Of a stretch of 63,618 nt of DNA, positions 28,385-36,643 are shown in pieces (the first letter of the stretch is position 1; every line of letters begins with the position of its first letter). Location: assembly GCA_017554235.1 (NCBI GenBank), contig JAFZIV010000036.1, positions 1-63,618 of the forward strand, in the 5' to 3' direction. Origin of the DNA: Selenomonadaceae bacterium. Its GTDB lineage: Bacteria > Bacillota > Negativicutes > Selenomonadales > Selenomonadaceae. The position numbers and the translations under genes were made by a program. The notes under the pieces were generated by a model. That model was not told the DNA's origin. It was given only the letters and a program-made list of their open reading frames with translations, and made no database searches.

Positions 28385-28469
28385 TGAATAGTGGTTAGTG
28401 AATAGTTAATAGTACTAACAACTACACTATTCACTATTCACTATTTACTATTTACTATTAACTATTAAC
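28383..28469. repeat. heptad repeat inverted array between nfeD and floA
   Basis: Left arm 28383-28415 is built from TAGTGAA/TAGTTAA heptads. Right arm 28420-28469 is built from the complementary TTCACTA/TTTACTA/TTAACTA heptads. The arms can form a long hairpin that fills the whole gap between the two genes. Related heptads occur inside purL at 60028-60061 and 60983-61020. Confidence 0.75.
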
Positions 28470-28485
28470 CAAAGGAGGCTTGAAA

Positions 28486-29484
28486 ATGGAGGATTTATTG
28501 ATAGGGTACGGAGCGATTATATTTTTTGCGATAGCCTTTGTGGCAATCTTTTTGAACTTCGTGCCTATAGGTTTATGGATTTCGGCATTGGCGGCAAATG
28601 TTCACGTTGGAATTTTCACGTTGATTGGAATGCGTATGCGTCGCGTAACACCGTCAAAAATCGTAATGCCGTTGATTAAAGCGAATAAAGCCGGGCTTGA
28701 CGTAAATGTAAACCAACTTGAAGCGCATTACTTAGCGGGCGGCAATGTAGACAGAGTTGTTGACGCACTGATTGCGGCTCAACGTGCGCAAATAGTTTTA
28801 CCTTTTGAGAGGTCAGCGGCTATTGACTTGGCAGGGCGCGACGTTTTAGAAGCAGTACAGATGAGCGTCAACCCGAAAGTTATTGAAACGCCTCTTGTAG
28901 GAGCTATTGCCAAAAATGGCATCGAATTAAAAGTTAAAGCGCGTGTAACAGTTCGGGCGAATATTGACAGGTTAGTTGGCGGCGCGGGCGAGCCTACAAT
29001 TATTGCGCGTGTTGGTGAAGGTATTGTTTCAACAATCGGTAGTTCAGAAAGACATACGGACGTTATCGAAAGCCCCGAAGAAATTTCTAAAACGGTTTTG
29101 GCTAAAGGTCTTGACGCGGGGACGGCATTTGAAATTTTGTCTATTGATATTGCGGACGTTGACGTTGGACGTAATATCGGCGCACAACTTCAAACAGATC
29201 AAGCGGAAGCTGATAAACGAATTGCGCAGGCTAAAGCTGAAGAACGTCGCGCAATGGCTATTGCTCAAGAACAGGAAATGAAAGCTTATACGCAGGAAAT
29301 GGAAGCTAAAGTCGTTGAGGCTCAAGCTGAAGTTCCCCACGCTATGGCTAAAGCTCTTATGGAAGGCAAAATCGGCGTTATGGATTATTTCAATATGATG
29401 AATGTTAAATCTGATACCGAAATGCGTAACGCTATCAGCCGCGCAGGTTCAACTGAAAAAGTTCACATTGCACACAATTCATAA
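28486..29484 (+). CDS. floA: flotillin-like protein FloA
   Basis: Membrane-domain scaffold of about 332 residues. Two N-terminal hydrophobic segments (about 5-50) are followed by an SPFH/band-7-like domain, with [17 protein letters not shown] and the [28 protein letters not shown] block. A C-terminal helical part is rich in E, A, K and Q ([21 protein letters not shown]). This matches FloA/YqfA. The ATG has GGAGG 7 nt upstream; an in-frame TTG 6 bp earlier lies too close to it. It works with the upstream NfeD-like protein. Confidence 0.93.
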   Translation: MEDLLIGYGAIIFFAIAFVAIFLNFVPIGLWISALAANVHVGIFTLIGMRMRRVTPSKIVMPLIKANKAGLDVNVNQLEAHYLAGGNVDRVVDALIAAQRAQIVLPFERSAAIDLAGRDVLEAVQMSVNPKVIETPLVGAIAKNGIELKVKARVTVRANIDRLVGGAGEPTIIARVGEGIVSTIGSSERHTDVIESPEEISKTVLAKGLDAGTAFEILSIDIADVDVGRNIGAQLQTDQAEADKRIAQAKAEERRAMAIAQEQEMKAYTQEMEAKVVEAQAEVPHAMAKALMEGKIGVMDYFNMMNVKSDTEMRNAISRAGSTEKVHIAHNS

Positions 29485-29497
29485 GCGGTGATGTCGA

Positions 29498-29884
29498 ATG
29501 GATTTTTCGATACTTGTAATTTTGTGGATAGCTTTTCTGGTTTTAGAAAAAATTGCGGAAAAGAAAAAAAAGAAAGTCCCGCCGCCGAATCCTACTGAAA
29601 CTTCGACGAACAACGCAAGTTTTGAGATACCGACTTTAGCTAATGATCCGAATTTTCCCGGCGAAGATGTACCCGTTTTTAAAGACGAATTTAAACCGGC
29701 TGAAATTCGAGAAAAAATTTCTTCGCAACCTAAAACCGAACTTCAATCGGAAAAAAATTTTCGGCGCGAGGATACTACAGAAAATAAATCAAACTTGCCG
29801 CTGAATTTAAATCCAGATTCTGCTATGAACGCTATCGTTTTAAGTGAAATTTTCGGTAAACCTAAGGCGTTGCAACGCAAATAA
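29498..29884 (+). CDS. small single-pass membrane protein, unknown
   Basis: 128 residues starting with a hydrophobic helix ([18 protein letters not shown], about 3-20), then a KKKKK stop-transfer cluster, and a Pro/Asn/Glu-rich, probably disordered tail. No known domain was recognised. It begins 13 bp after floA, so a role connected to the flotillin/NfeD complex is likely by context only. It is followed by a terminator hairpin. Confidence 0.6.
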   Translation: MDFSILVILWIAFLVLEKIAEKKKKKVPPPNPTETSTNNASFEIPTLANDPNFPGEDVPVFKDEFKPAEIREKISSQPKTELQSEKNFRREDTTENKSNLPLNLNPDSAMNAIVLSEIFGKPKALQRK

Positions 29885-29895
29885 ATTTTTTGTAC

Positions 29896-29924
29896 GGCGT
29901 CAAAATCGGACGCCAATTTTTTTT
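29896..29924 (+). terminator. terminator/attenuator before the ABC ATPase gene
   Basis: GGCGTC-AAAATCG-GACGCC, a perfect 6-bp stem, is followed by AATTTTTTTT. The T-run runs into the SD of the next gene, so read-through from floA would be limited. Confidence 0.8.
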
Positions 29925-29936
29925 GGAGGAAAAAAT

Positions 29937-30656
29937 TTGATTAAAATTAGAGGTCTCAAAAAATCTTTCGAGGATTTACACGTTTTGAAGGGAATTGATT
30001 TAAATATCTCCGAACGTGAAGTAGTCGTCATTATTGGTCCGTCAGGCTCCGGCAAGTCAACTTTGCTCCGTTGCATTAATTTTTTGGAAGTTCCCACTGA
30101 AGGTACAATCGAAGTTGACGGAATTAAAATGGACAGCGACGAAAATGTTAATAAAGTGCGCGAAGAAGTCGGAATGGTTTTTCAACGCTTTAATCTTTTT
30201 CCGCATATGACGGTACTTGATAACATTACGCTTGCGCCTATGAAAGTTCGCAAAATTTCTCGTGAAAAAGCTGAAATGACTGCGCAGGAACTTTTAGACC
30301 GCGTAGGATTGGGCGATAAAGCTTCCGCGTATCCTAACCAACTTTCAGGCGGTCAACAGCAACGTGTAGCGATTGCCCGCGCTCTTGCGATGAATCCTAA
30401 AGTTATGCTCTTCGATGAACCTACTAGCGCATTAGATCCCGAAATGGTCGGCGAAGTTCTCGACGTTATGCAAAAATTAGCTGAAAGCGGTATGACAATG
30501 GTAATTGTTACCCACGAAATGGGCTTTGCTCGCGAAGTCGGCACGCGTCTTTTATTTGTAGACGGTGGCTATATCGTCGAACAGGGCAAGCCTAAAGAAG
30601 TTTTTGAAAATCCGAAGGAAGAGCGCACTAAATTATTTTTGTCGAAAATTTTGTAG
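29937..30656 (+). CDS. amino-acid ABC transporter ATP-binding protein (GlnQ-like)
   Basis: 239-residue ATPase. Walker [11 protein letters not shown]-loop [16 protein letters not shown], signature [17 protein letters not shown] and Walker [15 protein letters not shown] are all intact. The polar amino-acid (GlnQ/HisP) subfamily fits best. The start is TTG at 29937 with GGAGG 7 nt upstream; a longer frame beginning 93 bp earlier overlaps the previous gene and adds a non-family peptide. No permease or binding protein is adjacent, so its partners must lie elsewhere. speE follows with a 9-bp gap. Confidence 0.88.
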   Translation: MIKIRGLKKSFEDLHVLKGIDLNISEREVVVIIGPSGSGKSTLLRCINFLEVPTEGTIEVDGIKMDSDENVNKVREEVGMVFQRFNLFPHMTVLDNITLAPMKVRKISREKAEMTAQELLDRVGLGDKASAYPNQLSGGQQQRVAIARALAMNPKVMLFDEPTSALDPEMVGEVLDVMQKLAESGMTMVIVTHEMGFAREVGTRLLFVDGGYIVEQGKPKEVFENPKEERTKLFLSKIL

Positions 30657-30665
30657 GTGAATGAT

Positions 30666-31514
30666 ATGGAACTTTGGTTTACTGAAAATCATACGCCCAA
30701 CGTCAGATTTTCGATAAAAGTTGACCGTCAACTTTTTAGCGAAGTCAGCGAATTTCAGCGCATAGATATTTTTGATTCGCTTGAATTTGGGCGCGTTTTG
30801 GTTATCGACGGTCGAATTATGATGACCGAAAAAGATGAATTTATTTATCACGAAATGATTTCTCACGTACCTATGGGCGTTAATCCAGAAATTAAGCGCG
30901 TTTTACTTTTAGGCGGTGGAGACGGCGGAACTGCGCGGGAACTTTTGAAGTATGCAGGCATTGAGAAAATTGACTTGGTAGAAATTGACGAAGTTGTAGT
31001 GAATGCTTGTAAAAAATTTTTGCCGCAAACTTCCGCGTGTCTCGATAATCCGCGCGTCAACGTATATATTGAGGACGCTTTAAAATTTATTCGGCGCGTA
31101 GAAAATCATTACGATTTAATTTTAGTTGACCCGACAGATCCATTTGGACCGGGCGAAGGAATGTTTACGAAAGAATTTTATGGGAATTGCTATCAAGCAT
31201 TGACGGAATGTGGAATAATGATAAATCAGCACGAAAATCCGTATTATTCAAAGGACGCCATGTCAATGAAGAGGGCGCATAAAAGGATAATAAGTACATT
31301 TCCGATAGTAGGAGTGTATCAAGTACACATTCCGACGTATCCTTCAGGGCATTGGTTATTTGGATTTGCGTCGAAAAAATTTCATCCGATTTCAGACGCA
31401 AATTTTGAGAGTTGGAAAAAACTTGAGATTCAGACAAAATATTATAATCCCAAATTGCATTGCGGCGCGTTTGCATTACCGACGTATGTAGAAAAACTTT
31501 TACAAGACATTTAA
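30666..31514 (+). CDS. speE: spermidine synthase (polyamine aminopropyltransferase)
   Basis: 282 residues. It transfers an aminopropyl group from decarboxylated SAM to putrescine. The start MELWFTENHTPNVRFSIKV, the LLLGGGDGGTARELLKY SAM-binding loop and the DLILVDPTDPFGPGEGMFT block are characteristic. The ATG at 30666 has AGGTG 6 nt upstream; the GTG 9 bp earlier is inside that site. It is followed by its own terminator. speD or speA partners are not in the window. Confidence 0.95.
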   Translation: MELWFTENHTPNVRFSIKVDRQLFSEVSEFQRIDIFDSLEFGRVLVIDGRIMMTEKDEFIYHEMISHVPMGVNPEIKRVLLLGGGDGGTARELLKYAGIEKIDLVEIDEVVVNACKKFLPQTSACLDNPRVNVYIEDALKFIRRVENHYDLILVDPTDPFGPGEGMFTKEFYGNCYQALTECGIMINQHENPYYSKDAMSMKRAHKRIISTFPIVGVYQVHIPTYPSGHWLFGFASKKFHPISDANFESWKKLEIQTKYYNPKLHCGAFALPTYVEKLLQDI

Positions 31515-31525
31515 AAAATTTTTTT

Positions 31526-31551
31526 CCTGCGAAATCTGCGCGGGATTTTTT
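31526..31551 (+). terminator. terminator of speE
   Basis: CCTGCG pairs with CGCGGG around AAATCTG (6 bp, one wobble), then ATTTTTT. It contains one copy of the abundant octamer CTGCGCGG. Confidence 0.65.
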
Positions 31552-31620
31552 ATTTCTTACCTCGCGGGACAGGACAAAATAAATTTGCTATGTTATAATC
31601 GAAAAAAATTTTGGGAGGAA
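31552..31620 (+). promoter_or_regulatory. upstream element shared with the 53.3 kb island gene, copy 1
   Basis: Begins with TTTCTTACCTCGCGG and ends with AAAAAAATTTTGGGAGGAA; both blocks recur at 53274-53341. TATAAT at 31594-31599, with AGGACA 17 bp upstream, makes a fair promoter. The GGGAGG serves as SD for the ATG at 31627. Confidence 0.6.
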
Positions 31621-31626
31621 GGTTTT

Positions 31627-32016
31627 ATGAGAAAAATTTTTTCAATGATTATTTTGGTGGCATCGTTTTTTTTATGCGGACAAGAAAAAGTTTTTGCGTA
31701 TGATGTTTATTGCGGAACTTATAAAGACGGTAGAGAAGCTTATTTGATGACTGAAACAATCAAATTTATTAGTTATGGCGATGCAAGTTATGAAGAAGGT
31801 CTTAATTGCCAAGTTAAAGCCACCAAAGGAAATTCTGTAATTTATATTGATTACCACTTTGATATAAGTGAAGGCGGAACTGTAGGATTCACAAATTCAC
31901 AAGGGAACAGCGGAAGATTTGGCGGAGTTCTTTCAAGAAAAGGCTCACCATATCCCATTGAATCAGAAATATTTGAAAATGCTTATAAATTAAAACCGCC
32001 GAAGCGTGTCGGTTAA
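31627..32016 (+). CDS. small secreted protein, unknown
   Basis: 129 residues. A clear signal peptide (MRKIFSMIILVASFFLCG, then EKVFA before YDVYCG) suggests export by Sec. The mature part has no recognised domain and is rich in Gly, Ser and Tyr. The start ATG has GGGAGGAA 6 nt upstream; a longer frame upstream would read through the promoter. It is monocistronic, with a shared-type promoter in front and a terminator at 32041-32072. Confidence 0.6.
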   Translation: MRKIFSMIILVASFFLCGQEKVFAYDVYCGTYKDGREAYLMTETIKFISYGDASYEEGLNCQVKATKGNSVIYIDYHFDISEGGTVGFTNSQGNSGRFGGVLSRKGSPYPIESEIFENAYKLKPPKRVG

Positions 32017-32040
32017 AACAAAAATTGGTATAAAAAAATT

Positions 32041-32072
32041 AATCTCCGATGAAATTTGTCGGAGATTTTTTT
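32041..32072 (+). terminator. terminator of the secreted protein gene
   Basis: AATCTCCGA pairs with TCGGAGATT (9 bp) followed by a T7 run. It ends 58 bp before recG. Confidence 0.8.
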
Positions 32073-32129
32073 ATTGCAAAGTTTTCTTTATTTTGATAAA
32101 ATTTTTTTATCATTAACAGGAGAATTTTT

Positions 32130-34223
32130 ATGAGTAGAACAAAATTTGAATTTACAGATAACATAATGTATTTAAAGGGCGTAGGTCCGAAACGCGCAAA
32201 GGCACTTGAAAAATTAAATATCTTGACGATGTACGATTTATTGACGCATTACCCGAGAGCCTATGAAGATTGGAGCAGAATCACGCCGATTATAAAATTA
32301 GCCTTCGACGATCAAGCGGTAATAGTCGGGACACTTTCGCGACTTGAAATGCGTGTAGCCGGGACGGGCTTAAAAATTATTACAGCGTATTTGCGCGACG
32401 GCACTGGTCAAATAAAATTGACGTGGTTCAATCAAGAATATTTAATGGATAAACTTTCGGAAGGTATGCGGCTTGTAGTTATCGGCAAGGTAAAATATGA
32501 CGGCTGGACTGGCGAACGTACGATGAACCAGATTAACAGTTTTTCAATCCTTGACGATGGAGAAGTTCCGCAACTTGGAATTATGCCGATTTATCCCGCA
32601 ACGGCGACACTTAATCAAAGTTTTTTTCGCAATGCAATGCGTAATCTTTTAAGCAAAATGCCGACGCTTGAAGAAATTTTACCGCAAAACATTTTAAGCG
32701 GATTAAATTTAATTTCACTTGACGAAGCAACCCGCGCAGTACATTTTCCTAAAAGTCGTGAACATCTTAGCGCGGCACGAAGACGCCTTGCCTTCGATGA
32801 ATTATTTTTAATTCAATGCGGATTAATGCTGATAAAACGTCAAGCGCAGGACGAAAGATTAGGAATAACTCACAAAAAAAATGGCGAACTCGTCAAAAAA
32901 GCTCTTGAAAGTTTACCATTTGAATTGACGAAAGATCAGAAAAAAACTTTTAATACAATTTCAAAAGATATGGAAAAAAATTTGCCGATGCGCAGATTGA
33001 TTCAAGGCGATGTTGGTTCAGGAAAAACTGCCGTTGCAATGTTGGCACTCGTCAAGACGGTAGAAAACGGCTATCAAGGCGCATTAATGGCACCTACAGA
33101 AATTTTAGCGTCGCAACATTACGAAAAATTTACAAAACAATTAAGCGACTTAGGAATAAGAGTAGGACTTTTGAGCGCAAAAATTACTTCGTCTAAGAAA
33201 AAACGCGAGGAAGTTTACAGACAAATTGCCGAACACGAAATAGATATTTTAATCGGCACTCACGCAATTTTACAAGAAGGCGTCCAATTTGCAAAGTTGG
33301 GATTAGTTGTCACTGATGAGCAACACAGATTTGGAGTTTCACAACGCGCTAAGCTTGAAAAGAAATCTGAAAAAATTCCTGATATGCTCGTAATGACAGC
33401 TACGCCAATTCCGCGCACAATGGTTTTGACGGTTTACGGCGACTTAGACGTTTCATTGATAAAGGAACTTCCGCCGGGACGTAAGCCGATAAAAACTTCG
33501 TTCAAAAGTACGCGTTCACGGAAAAAAATTTATGAATTTGTCCGCGAAGAAATTTTGAAAGGCAGACAAGCTTACGTAGTTTGTCCGCTGATTGAGCGCA
33601 GTGAATCAGAAGTTATGAGCCAAGTAGACCCTGCGACAGAGATTTATGAAATGTTGAGCAACGGAATTTTCAAAGATTTTAATTGCGCGTTGATTCACGG
33701 AAAATTACGTCCAAAGGCTAAAGATGAAATTATGGAAAAATTCCGCGCAGGTGAAATCAGCGTATTAGTTTCAACGACGGTTGTTGAAGTTGGAGTAGAC
33801 GTGCCGAACGCAACGGTTATGATTGTGGAAAATGCGGAACGTTTTGGATTGGCGCAACTTCATCAACTGCGCGGACGAGTCGGGCGCGGTTCTGAAAATT
33901 CTTATTGCATTTTGGTTTCAGACGGCAAGGCGGAAAATTCCAAAGAAAGACTTAGGGCAATGGAGACGACGACGGACGGTTTCAAGTTGGCGGATATAGA
34001 TTTAAAACTGCGCGGACCGGGACAATTTTTTGGCGAAGCGCAACACGGCTTGCCTGATTTAAAAATTGCCGATGTATTTCGTGACGTGGAAGTTTTAGTG
34101 GCGGCTAGTGAGGCGGCGGAAAAGTATGTAACTAAGGAAGAAGACTTAGCATATTATTCAGATTTAAGGAAAAATCTTGCGATAGCTTACGGAGAAAAAT
34201 TTAGACAGATTACTGAAGCTTAA
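32130..34223 (+). CDS. recG: ATP-dependent DNA helicase RecG
   Basis: Remodels stalled replication forks and Holliday junctions. 697 residues with an N-terminal wedge OB-fold, a helicase core with Walker A GDVGSGKT, DEQH in VVTDEQHRFGVSQRA, motif III TATPIPRT, motif VI QLRGRVGRG, and the RecG-specific TTDGFKLADIDLKLRGPGQFFG tail. ATG with AGGAG 5-6 nt upstream. It faces the minus-strand cluster at 34.3 kb, with a shared hairpin between them. Confidence 0.98.
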   Translation: MSRTKFEFTDNIMYLKGVGPKRAKALEKLNILTMYDLLTHYPRAYEDWSRITPIIKLAFDDQAVIVGTLSRLEMRVAGTGLKIITAYLRDGTGQIKLTWFNQEYLMDKLSEGMRLVVIGKVKYDGWTGERTMNQINSFSILDDGEVPQLGIMPIYPATATLNQSFFRNAMRNLLSKMPTLEEILPQNILSGLNLISLDEATRAVHFPKSREHLSAARRRLAFDELFLIQCGLMLIKRQAQDERLGITHKKNGELVKKALESLPFELTKDQKKTFNTISKDMEKNLPMRRLIQGDVGSGKTAVAMLALVKTVENGYQGALMAPTEILASQHYEKFTKQLSDLGIRVGLLSAKITSSKKKREEVYRQIAEHEIDILIGTHAILQEGVQFAKLGLVVTDEQHRFGVSQRAKLEKKSEKIPDMLVMTATPIPRTMVLTVYGDLDVSLIKELPPGRKPIKTSFKSTRSRKKIYEFVREEILKGRQAYVVCPLIERSESEVMSQVDPATEIYEMLSNGIFKDFNCALIHGKLRPKAKDEIMEKFRAGEISVLVSTTVVEVGVDVPNATVMIVENAERFGLAQLHQLRGRVGRGSENSYCILVSDGKAENSKERLRAMETTTDGFKLADIDLKLRGPGQFFGEAQHGLPDLKIADVFRDVEVLVAASEAAEKYVTKEEDLAYYSDLRKNLAIAYGEKFRQITEA

Positions 34224-34232
34224 TACTAAAAA

Positions 34233-34261
34233 AGGACGTAGCTTGAAAAAAGTTACGTCCT
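34233..34261. terminator. bidirectional terminator between recG and the 34.3-kb minus-strand gene
   Basis: AGGACGTA and TACGTCCT form an 8-bp stem. The minus strand continues with TTTTTT, and the plus strand runs into a T-rich stretch after 10 bp. It fits convergent transcription. Confidence 0.7.
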
Positions 34262-34285
34262 CTAATTAATTTTTTTAATTTTAAA

Positions 34286-34984
34286 TTATGCCGCGCCGCT
34301 GGTAAGTTCTTTCATACGCATATCGAAACGGTGCATAAGTTCATTATAAGTTTGGCGGGTAATGTCGGGCATTGAAGATGAACCCGTCATATTTTCCCAA
34401 GCCACACCTGCTTGTTTAAAACCTTCCTCGACAGCATCGCGCATTTCCTGAAGTTTTTCAGGATCATTACCGGCGATTGAACTTGCGAGATCAAAAAGTC
34501 TTCCTGCAACCGAATCAACCGACCACGCGCCGCCTTCACCGACAGCCTTTGCGGCGTCAGCAGGATTTGTTGCAACTTCGGGAATACCGAATTTAGCCGC
34601 CTCAATTTGCTTATCGCCGTAATGCAAAATTCCCTGTCCATTGTTCAACCAATTTTGCAACGTGCTATTTGAATCAGTCATCGCCTGAATCATAACGTTA
34701 ATCATAGCCTGTTCGTTGAGTTTAATATCTTCCCTCAACTCTTCGACGACGCTTGTAGCTACGCCTTTAGTTTGAACTTCGGCAGGTTGCGTTTCAGTTT
34801 TATTAACTGCGGCAACTTTTGAAGACTGTTGCGCCTGTTTAGCGGCGTCAGAAATGTTGACCTCGTAGGCATTACCTACATCGACGGTTGAATTTGCGTT
34901 TTGGCTTGAAGATGACGCATAAGCCGCAACGCCTTGAGTTGGATTCGCGAATCTAATCGCGCTTTGATTTAAAGTTACATCCAT
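34286..34984 (-). CDS. conserved-looking protein of unknown function
   Basis: 232 residues, no signal peptide or membrane segment. The N-terminal 80 residues are low-complexity (Ser, Asn, Gln, Val, Thr), with short amphipathic stretches (YEVNISDAAKQAQ). The C-terminal part is helical with a conserved-looking end, LMHRFDMRMKELTSGAA. The NxxNISDAAK-type N-terminus resembles proteins around flagellar or secretion loci, but this is not enough to name it. ATG with GGGAGG upstream. It is downstream of the 35.0-kb gene by 32 bp and is probably cotranscribed. Confidence 0.5.
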   Translation of the reverse strand: MDVTLNQSAIRFANPTQGVAAYASSSSQNANSTVDVGNAYEVNISDAAKQAQQSSKVAAVNKTETQPAEVQTKGVATSVVEELREDIKLNEQAMINVMIQAMTDSNSTLQNWLNNGQGILHYGDKQIEAAKFGIPEVATNPADAAKAVGEGGAWSVDSVAGRLFDLASSIAGNDPEKLQEMRDAVEEGFKQAGVAWENMTGSSSMPDITRQTYNELMHRFDMRMKELTSGAA

Positions 34985-35016
34985 GTGAAAAACCTCCCAT
35001 TAATTTAGAAAAACAA

Positions 35017-35460
35017 TTAAGCCATAAGCAGAGCCGCTAAACTAAGACGTTGTTCAGCTTTTAAAGCAGGTTCGCCTTCAGGAGTGGGCGGCGCAGAATA
35101 ATCAGGCGTCATTACCAAATGTGTACGTATTTTAACTTCGCTGTCAATTTCGCCGTCTTTATACGTAACAATCCTAATCGAGCCGTCCGGCATAATCTTT
35201 CTTAAAGTTTCGATATTGCTGACAGCTTTTTCGCTACTTGAAGAAAAATTTTCCTGCTGACTCGTGGAATTATTTTGCTGATTGTTCATATTGGAATCGA
35301 CTTCAGCGATTTTTTCTGCCAAAATTTTCGCGTAGTCCGAAGAATCGTTGACCACATTTCCTGCGGCAATATTATTCGCAGTATTCGTATCCGTTATGAG
35401 CGTACTTTGCGCCATACTCGAAATTAAATTCGTTGCGGCGTTAATATCCCAAACTCCCAC
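35017..35460 (-). CDS. hypothetical protein
   Basis: About 147 residues with no recognised domain. The N-terminus (VWDINAATNLISSMAQSTLI) is moderately hydrophobic. The middle is rich in Asn, Ser and Gln, and the C-terminus has an SIRIVTYKDGEIDSEVKIR strand-like block. The GTG at 35460 is preferred because AAGGA lies about 10 nt upstream; a TTG 9 bp earlier sits too close to it. It is upstream of the 34.3-kb gene and downstream of the PilM/PilN-like gene, in the same direction. Confidence 0.45.
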   Translation of the reverse strand: MGVWDINAATNLISSMAQSTLITDTNTANNIAAGNVVNDSSDYAKILAEKIAEVDSNMNNQQNNSTSQQENFSSSSEKAVSNIETLRKIMPDGSIRIVTYKDGEIDSEVKIRTHLVMTPDYSAPPTPEGEPALKAEQRLSLAALLMA

Positions 35461-35533
35461 TTTTATCAACTTCCTTTCAACAAAAATTCTGAAATTCCTG
35501 CATAACCCTTTATCGAAAATTTTTTATTACAAC

Positions 35534-36568
35534 TTAATTTTTCAGCGTCAAGTAAATCGTAAACGTAATGATATTTTCTTTTGAAGAAAAATTACCGGGC
35601 TTGACATTCGTCGTAATTGTTTTTAATCGACTGACATAATTTTTTATGTCATCAGAATTATTTGCAACGCCTTCAAGTTCGATTGAGTTATCGGACATTT
35701 TTATTTTAGTCAAATAAATTTTACCGTCAGCGATTTTACCAAGCTTAACGAGCGCGTTAAATTTCGGAAAAGGATTCTCCTGCGCGGCGCAAAATGAATT
35801 TAGGCGTTTCATTTCGGCAATATCTTCTTCGACAGATTTTTTCAGCTCCACTTCGTCGGCGTGTCCGTCAAGATAATTTTGCAACTCTTCAACCTGTGCG
35901 GAGGCAACGTGATATTCATATGAAGTCTTTACGAAAATTCCTAAGAGGACACAGAAAAATGTAATCGCGATAGCTACAGAAATTTTTTTATAGTTCCACG
36001 CGCTTAACCTGTCTTTAATCAAGTTAGGCGTCTTTTTATTTGCAACGACATCGGCGACGTAATCGGCGTAAGTTTGCGGCTTCGTCAAATTAATCTGCGC
36101 GTCAAATTCCTCCGGCATAACCGTTAAAGCGCATAAAGTCATAGAATTTTTTTGCCAAGCATTAACGTAATCAGTAGCAGTTGCCTTTGAAATAGCCTCC
36201 ATCCAAATTTCTTCGCCAAACTTTATTGAATCAAAAAGCGCGTCTTCATCAACCTGCGATATAGCCCAAATTTTTACGGAGTTGTCAATTTCTTCAGGCG
36301 GAATAGTTCCAAAAGGTGTCTGAAAAGTTATGGCAACACCTTCACGCAGACATAAGCCCATCTTTGAAGTCTTCCAGCCGCGTTGATAGCATAGGAGGGA
36401 AATTTTTTCGGCAAGCTGTTCAATCTCTGAAACATCATCTTCTACAGAAAAATTTGCGTCGAAATTCTCAACATTACCGTTAATGTGCCGCGACAGATAA
36501 ATTTTTTCTCCGTCAAAGTACGCTCCTACGACTTCGCTAAAATCTTCTTGTAAAAAATTTAGACTCAA
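35534..36568 (-). CDS. PilM/PilN-like fusion protein
   Basis: 344 residues. The cytoplasmic N-terminal part (about 1-185) has a weak PilM/actin-like flavour (VGAYFDGEKIYLSRHING, GLCLREGVAITFQTPFG). It is followed by one transmembrane helix (VAIAITFFCVLLGIFVKTSY, about 197-216), a coiled coil, and a PilN-like ferredoxin fold (KIYLTKIKMSDNSIELEGVA). In type IV pili, PilM and PilN are separate proteins of the inner-membrane platform; no other pilus genes are near. TTG start with GGAG 8 nt upstream. Confidence 0.6.
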   Translation of the reverse strand: MSLNFLQEDFSEVVGAYFDGEKIYLSRHINGNVENFDANFSVEDDVSEIEQLAEKISLLCYQRGWKTSKMGLCLREGVAITFQTPFGTIPPEEIDNSVKIWAISQVDEDALFDSIKFGEEIWMEAISKATATDYVNAWQKNSMTLCALTVMPEEFDAQINLTKPQTYADYVADVVANKKTPNLIKDRLSAWNYKKISVAIAITFFCVLLGIFVKTSYEYHVASAQVEELQNYLDGHADEVELKKSVEEDIAEMKRLNSFCAAQENPFPKFNALVKLGKIADGKIYLTKIKMSDNSIELEGVANNSDDIKNYVSRLKTITTNVKPGNFSSKENIITFTIYLTLKN

Positions 36569-36643
36569 AATTATATCTCCAAATAAAAAAAGAATCTGCT
36601 ACGCATTATAGCAAATTCGTTAAAATCCGCAATGTATTTAAAT

